Source: Pycnopodia helianthoides (Eukaryota > Echinodermata > Asteroidea > Forcipulatida > Asteriidae). Taken from it: a stretch of DNA of 64,000 nt. Below the pieces are notes generated by a model. The model searched no databases and had not been told where the DNA came from. It saw only the letters and a list, made by a program, of their open reading frames with translations. The translations under genes and the position numbers were made by a program. The stretch spans positions 3,749,501 through 3,813,500 of the forward strand of contig CM063255.1 of the NCBI GenBank assembly GCA_032158295.1, written 5' to 3'. Below are positions 58,752-64,000 of this stretch, one piece after another. Within the stretch, counting starts at the first letter, position 1. Every line of letters starts with the position of its first letter.

Positions 58752-59173
58752 TTAGGCCAAACAAAAAAGGGTTCTGTTTCCGATTACATGTCATTTAAAA
58801 TATAGGGTCGGTAGGTCGAAAAGTTTTTTTTTTGCTTTTTTTTTATCCCATACGATTGATGATACGTCCACGATTGTTCATGTGTTGAGCGCAATCAACG
58901 GATTTGCACAACGAATTAGGAAAATTGTGCGCAATCTTCAGTTTGCGCTCTTTAGATTGGCAGTTCAAGTGGCTGTTTTTTCAAAAATGTGCACAATTTG
59001 CAGATTGCGCAAGCCCATGGAATGCGCTTCACACATTTTTATTTTTGTTTCCCCCGTTTTTTCCCGTTTTCCCCCCGTTTTTTTAAAAGGCCGAATAAAA
59101 AGTTTAGGGTCGCGGCGTAAAACTAGGGTCGGTCGGGGCAACCAGAAACAGAACCCTTTTTTTTTTTGGCCTT
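58752..59173. mobile_element. Fold-back element with GGGTTCTGTTTCC arms
   Basis: TTTTAGGCCAAACAAAAAAG plus GGTTCTGTTTCC at the left is inverted against AGAAACAGAACCC plus a T-run and GGCCT at the right. Inside, ATAGGGTCGGTAGGTCG and TAGGGTCGGTCGGGGC are further related words. Non-coding. Confidence 0.7.
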
Positions 59174-59569
59174 ATATAAAAAAGTCAATTTTTTGATTTG
59201 TGGAGATGTCGATCCGTTAAAATAGAGCACTCCTGAAGTTTAGGAGTCTCATCTCAAGACCAGGTGGAAACGGCTCTGCATTTTTTTTCTTCTAGAATTC
59301 TTTTTTATGCCATGCCATTGGTGACATACGCCTGCCCTGCCCCGATTGCTTCCAAGCAATGCGCTGTTTACTTGACTTTGAGAGATCCAACCCCCGGGGC
59401 AGTGACATTGAACACCGACCTCACAAGAAACCAACTACCAGTTTAAAAATCAATCTGTGAGATCCGCAGTAGTGCATCGGGTTCCAGTCTGCCTGTCCCG
59501 GGTTCTCTTTATAGCATGTAGCTGTCTGGGTGTGAGCAAGAGGCAATGAACAGACTGGACAAGTTAAAG

Positions 59570-60290
59570 GATGTGCACAACAATTGTGTAAGATTGAGAC
59601 AGAAACGTCTCAAGATTTGCACACAAGTTATAGGTACAGCGGAGGTCACACTTGAAAACTTCCTTACATTTTGTAAGATTGAGACAGAAATATATAAATA
59701 TATCTAAAGATTTGCACTTGTAATAGGTACAGCGAAGGTCACACTTGAAAACTTCCTTACATTCTGTAAGATATGAGACAGAAATATATAAATATTCTAA
59801 AGATTTGCATTTGTAAGTACAGCGGAGGTCACACTTGAAAACTTCCTTACATTTTGTAAGATAGAGACAGAAATATATAAATATGTCTAAAGATTTGCAC
59901 ATGTAAGTTATAGGTACAGCGGAGGTCACACTTGAAAACTTCCTTACATTTTGTAAGATTGAGACAGAAATATATAAAATATCTAAAGATTTGCACATGT
60001 AAGTTATAGGTACAGCGAAGGTCACACTTTAAAACTTCCTTACATTTTGTAAGATAGAGACAGAAATATATAAATATGTCTAAAGATTTGCACATTGTAA
60101 GTTATAGGTACACGGAGGTCACACTTAAAAACTTCCTTACATTTTGTAAGATGAGACAGAATATTAATATCTAAAGTTGATGTAAGTTATAGTACAGCAA
60201 GGTAATGAAATCCTTACATTTGTAAGATTGAGACGATTATAAATTAGTCTAAGATTTGCACTTGTAAGTTATAGGTACAGCGAAGGGAAT
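59570..60290. repeat. 95-bp tandem array
   Basis: AAGATTTGCAC words at about 59611, 59707, 59800, 59889, 59985, 60083 and 60251 mark units of about 90-98 bases, each with AGGTCACACTTGAAAACTTC and a GAGACAGAAATATATAAATA stretch. Late units (60120-60250) are ragged by small deletions. A 153-codon frame on the minus strand only reflects the repeat. One more unit lies at 60567-60700. Confidence 0.9.
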
Positions 60291-60566
60291 GTATTATGAG
60301 TGTTCATCAAACATTCATGGTTGTAGTTCAAGAACCTGTTGATCTGCAAAGTTCATAAACTGCAAAAAAAGTTTAGATGGACTTTCATGAAAATTCATGA
60401 AGTTCATAAAAGTCCACTAAATGTTCATTAAATGAATGGATGAACAGTTCATGAACTTGGTTCATGAACTGCTGTGATGAACAGTTATGAACTGTTGATG
60501 AATGTTCATGGACTGATCATGAACGTTCTTAAAAGTTCATAAAGTCATGAATTTCATCTGGCCTGG
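60288..60566. mobile_element. GTTCATGAAC-rich insertion in the array
   Basis: A 279-base segment of GTTCATGAAC-type words in both orientations interrupts the array unit between AGCGAAGG and CACACTTGAAAAC. Strong self-complementarity (GATGAACAGTTCATGAACTT, GGTTCATGAACTG) suggests a hairpin-type element. Ends are approximate. Confidence 0.55.
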
Positions 60567-61114
60567 CACACTTGAAAACTTCTCTACAATTTGTAAGATT
60601 GAGACATAAATATAAACATATGTACAATGTATATCTAAAGATTTGCACATGTAATTTATAGGACAGTGAAGGTCACACTTACATGTAGGTCATATAAAGT
60701 GCGGATACTGGTTTTTGACAATCACCAAAGTCGTTCATGTGTTTTAGAGGAAATGTGTGTATGAACAAGTCTATAAAACTCAAAGCATATTAGAGGGCAA
60801 CAGGACAATTTACAAGGGGCAGGGCGGCATTTTTTCTTCATTGTCTTCTTGAAGTATCAGGCCTGGAATCTAACACGAGTGCAACTGCGAACCAAAAGTG
60901 TGTTTATAGCCTTCAATACATGTATCGGGAAGTCGTGTCTGCGATTTACCTTTATTCTGAAAAATCTGGATACATCCAATTTTGATTCAAATTGAGTCCC
61001 TGAGGTCTTGTGCACGCCATGGGGCCGTGCGGATTGTTAACAATGCTGCCGGATTCAATAAATGAGACAGAGAGTGTCGCACCGGGAAGAAAGTTCTTAC
61101 ACCTTTATCTTTAA

Positions 61115-61456
61115 AGGTAGGCCTATTGTACACTTTTGGTAACAGCTCAAAATCAGTGTCCACATTTTGTGTGATTAAACATATGCATGAACAAACAAAC
61201 CTGTGAAAGTTTGAGCTCAATTGGTCATCGAGGTCACGAGAAAATAGTGAAAATAGATCTTAAATGTGTTTTCTGTTTTTTCAGATTATCGCGCGCGATA
61301 ATTACTATTGTTTTACTCGTTTCTCAGAAACGATAGCATTTTAGGCGGAAATATTTTAAGGAACCCTTTCTACCATTACTAACTTTAAATCATGTAAGTT
61401 ATGTGTGAATCTGTGAACATTGTGTTTTTCGATCTTACCAATAGTGTACATGGCCT
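61115..61456. mobile_element. TTAA element, AGGCCATGTACACT family
   Basis: TTAA at 61111-61114 and 61457-61460. Near-identical body to 51119-51452, including TTATCGCGCGCGATAA. Confidence 0.85.
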
Positions 61457-61564
61457 TTAAAGGGAGACGGTGTTCCGTCTGGCAGACAAGACCTGTGGTT
61501 TGTGAGGATTTTTTTCCTCATGTTGCCCTCAAACGTCCCTGGAGGCCATGGCCTCTGTTGCCCT

Positions 61565-61796
61565 GGCCCAATTTCATAGAGCTGCTAAGCACAAAAATTT
61601 GCTTAGCATGAAATTTTTTCATTGATAAAAATAGGATTACCAACCAAATTTCCACGTGAGCAAAACAAACAGCTGAATACCAGTAACAAGCAATATTCAA
61701 CACATGGAAATTTGGTTGGTAACCCTGTTTTTTATCAAGGAAGAAATTTCATGCTAAGCAAATTGTTGTGCTTAGCAGCTCTATGAAATTGGGCAC
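61565..61796. mobile_element. GGGCCCAATTTCATAGAG element, nested
   Basis: Ends GGCCCAATTTCATAGAGCTG and CAGCTCTATGAAATTGGGC. Arms share TTGCTTAGCATGAAATTT with 42906-43153. Confidence 0.8.
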
Positions 61797-61842
61797 TGGT
61801 CTTGGTTTTGGTGCCCCTTCCAAAGTTTCCCATAGGCTTTAA

Positions 61843-62156
61843 AGGCACTGGACACTATTGGTAATTACTCAAAATAGTTGTTAGCATAAAAACTTACTTG
61901 GTAACGAGAAATTGGAGAGCTTTGATAGTATTGAGAAAGAAGTAATTTCTCAGTAAAATCAAGCATCTGAAAGCACACAACTTCGTGTGACAAGGGTGTT
62001 TTTTCTTCATTATTATCTCACAACTTCGATGCCCAATTGAGTTCAAATTTTCACAGGTTTGTTATTTTGTGCATACATGTACATGTATGTCATGTAGTTG
62101 AGATACACCAAGTGAGAAGACTGGTCTTTGACAATTACCAAAGATGTCCAGTGTCT
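61843..62156. mobile_element. TTAA element AGGCACTGGACACTATTGG
   Basis: TTAA at 61839-61842 and 62157-62160. Ends AGGCACTGGACACTATTGG and CCAAAGATGTCCAGTGTCT. Confidence 0.85.
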
Positions 62157-62226
62157 TTAAGATGATTTTCCATTTGCAAAATAGAAATGGCTTAAATGCC
62201 TTCTCAAAGGTGAAATTCCAGGCCTG

Positions 62227-63119
62227 CAGGAATGGTGGAAACTTCAAAAAAGGAAGAAGAAAACAGATAGTCCATCCTGTGCCCATACTGAAATTGAATA
62301 ATTTCCTTACTGTATGCAGAGAGTCTGTGACTCTTCAGAACTGTCATCGGTCTTTTTTTTACTTTAATTTTTTTATATTTTTATACATGATGTACAATGT
62401 ACCATCCAATGTAAAGCATAGAGCAAACTTCGATCTATGAGTATGACCAATGGTTAATTAGTGGTTGGTTTGTGACATACATGTATGTAGTGCGATCGAC
62501 TCTAGTCATATTATTTGGTTTTGCTCTTAAACTGATGTGTATTAAGCACTGTATAGGCCTACTCAGTACTTCCCGAGACCTGTGAAAAAAAACACCCTCA
62601 GGCATACGTGTACAATATACATGTATATTACTCGAGTGGGATTCGAACCCCAAATCTAAAATTGATTAGATTCTAGTCATGTCGTCATAATGTGTTAATG
62701 CGGCCGGGATAAAATGGCGGTAGCTGCTTTGTATACTTAAGGCTGAGTTTATTACGGACACAGACGAATGATACATAAATTGCTCAATGTAATGGCGTAT
62801 CAGATGTACATTGTATCTCAGACGATCGTGAATGGACAGTACCCAGAATTTATGGCAAGCTCTTTATGACATTAAATTAATTAAATGAGTGTTGATGTCA
62901 CAACAGCTGGTAAAATTACGTCTGCGTGATTTGTGTAATAATAGTTGGATCATCATTATTATTTTTCTGATAATTGGTCCTCTCTGAACTGTGCTATTAA
63001 AACGGCTTTCAGTAACCAGTGATGCGATAGGCTGGTTGCGAATGATCTACTCTAGACTTAGACTGGTCGACTAGAATGCGTTCGATCAGAGTAGTCGTCG
63101 AACTATGGTTGACTAATAC
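62227..63119. other. Non-coding with tRNA-like B-box
   Basis: At 62634-62660 GAGTGGGATTCGAACCCCAA is the complement of a tRNA B-box and suggests an old SINE. The rest has no recognised feature. Confidence 0.4.
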
Positions 63120-63795
63120 ATGTAATAATAATGGATTTATTGAGCGCCTTATGCAAGCCTCTGAGCACTTTACAGTAGGTAAACAATGATGTAAAAAGGA
63201 AGACAAATGCAGAAACTAAATTAAACAATTTAAGTGAATGTTGGGCGAATTTAAGGCCAAAAACGAATGATAAAAAGCACACTAACTACCGGCCGATTTC
63301 CTATACATGTAGATCTTCCCCCCAGGTAGTAGTTAATAAGCAGGACAGTTTTTCAGCATCTGACTTTTTCAGTAAAGAGCAAATTGACAGAATACTGAAC
63401 AAAACATAACCAAGCAGATTTGTCAATTCTAAAGATGCAAATGTGTCTTGAGTAATGAATTAAACATATGTAAAGATTCTGTATGATGGATGCTCACAGG
63501 AAACACTGTTTCAAAGTTGTGCTGCAGATTGACAAAATGATCTGCCACCATAGAATTTGGTGGAGGATTGAGTTGCAGGTACAAGACGGGTTCATTTGAG
63601 GATCTAAGGTGTCGAGACGGTGTAATATAGCTGAATCAATCGCAGTATGTATAACTCGGTGCGTAACCAATACACAGCTTTGTAGGTGATTATCAGGATT
63701 CTGTATTCTAGTCTTTGTCTCACCGGAAGCCAATGGAGCTGACGGAAGAATTGGTGTGACGTGAATTCTCTTCTGAGGGTAGTAGCAGGACAAGA
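63120..63795 (-). mobile_element. L2/CR1-like LINE fragment
   Basis: Minus-strand frame 63891-63604 contains LHWLPVRQRLEYRILIITYK, the conserved block near the end of L2/CR1-type reverse transcriptase proteins, with frame breaks after it (LRSSNEPVLYLQLN in a following frame). The ATAATAATGGATTTATTGAG at 63124-63143 looks like the 3' tail with its short repeat. A CCGGCCGATTTCCTATACAT piece at 63291 belongs to the repeat near 34.9 kb. Confidence 0.7.
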
Positions 63796-63798
63796 ATG

Positions 63799-64000
63799 CA
63801 GGGCTAAAATTTTTTTTTGGGGGGGGGGAAACCCACCAGACCGCAGGGCTTGTAGCTCAAAATATTTACCGGACCAAAATTTAGAGTACAAGACCAGAAT
63901 TGAAGTGAGAAGAAAAAATGTCTACACAGGTTAATAATTGAACTTTTTGAATTTGAAAAAGTACTAAGAGAAGATTTATCTCATTAGTATACTATGGGTA
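63799..64000. mobile_element. CAGGGCT element, cut by window end
   Basis: Starts CAGGGCTAAAATTT, then matches the 52414 and 35308 family (TCAAAATATTTACCGGACCA, GAGTACAAGACCAGAATTGA). Confidence 0.7.

Larger units (their letters stand above)
61538..62226. mobile_element. GGCCTGGAATT repeat with two nested elements
   Basis: The host repeat is read as GGAGGCCATGGCCTC, then GGTGCCCCTTCCAAAG, then AATGGCTTAAATGCC and GAAATTCCAGGCCTG. It is split by a GGGCCCAATTT element (61565-61796) and a TTAA element (61843-62156). Confidence 0.75.

Noticed and set aside
59564..60095. Repetitive 153- and 82-codon minus-strand frames
   Set aside because: They follow the 95-bp tandem array, are broken by unit length changes, and have no protein family.

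Overview
This window is from an animal nuclear genome. Most likely it comes from a marine deuterostome, probably an echinoderm such as a sea star. That is inferred from spliced genes, a low-GC interspersed-repeat-rich background, tRNA-derived SINEs, L2/CR1-like LINE ends, many TTAA-flanked inverted-repeat elements and a chico/IRS-like PH-domain start. No species can be named from the sequence alone. No bacterial operon, CRISPR array or prokaryotic defence system is present. Most of the 64 kb is transposon-derived.

Protein-coding content is sparse. (1) A secreted single-domain C-type lectin lies on the minus strand (11164-11793), with a nine-copy 79-bp minisatellite directly upstream of its start. 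(2) A broken THAP-domain exon lies at 13473-13817. (3) An unrecognised two-exon gene (24917-24922 joined to 26596-27384) has a first coding exon of only ATG GAG. Its promoter, exon 1, intron and the start of exon 2 are duplicated upstream (18395-22556), and that copy is truncated. (4) A possible first exon of an unidentified gene lies at about 31699-31840, after a CpG-rich stretch. (5) The first coding exon of a probable insulin receptor substrate gene is at 54740-54820; its intron runs past the window end.

Mobile elements by region: 1.5-6.2 kb is a decayed Ty3-like LTR retrotransposon with an internal RT-to-integrase deletion and an extra C2H2 zinc-finger reading frame before the 3' LTR. 16.1-20.3 kb is a large terminal-inverted-repeat element filled with a 420-bp tandem array and a 60-bp/180-bp higher-order satellite; its right half lies inside the 4.16-kb tandem duplication. 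33-54 kb is a dense nest of DNA transposons. Several have readable target-site duplications: a 523-bp element with CCGG duplications inside a CAGGG-type element, a piggyBac remnant, a 1.9-kb hAT-like element, and CAGGG families with 5-6 bp duplications. 57-64 kb holds a 95-bp tandem array, nested short elements and LINE/SINE fragments. Possible hammerhead-ribozyme-like cores, as known from Penelope-like elements, occur near 8.7 and 34.8 kb.

The genes do not form a functional cluster. The strongest points for a second look are the promoter-plus-exon tandem duplication (real or an assembly artefact), the zinc-finger frame in the retrotransposon, the lectin promoter minisatellite and the well-resolved nested insertions.
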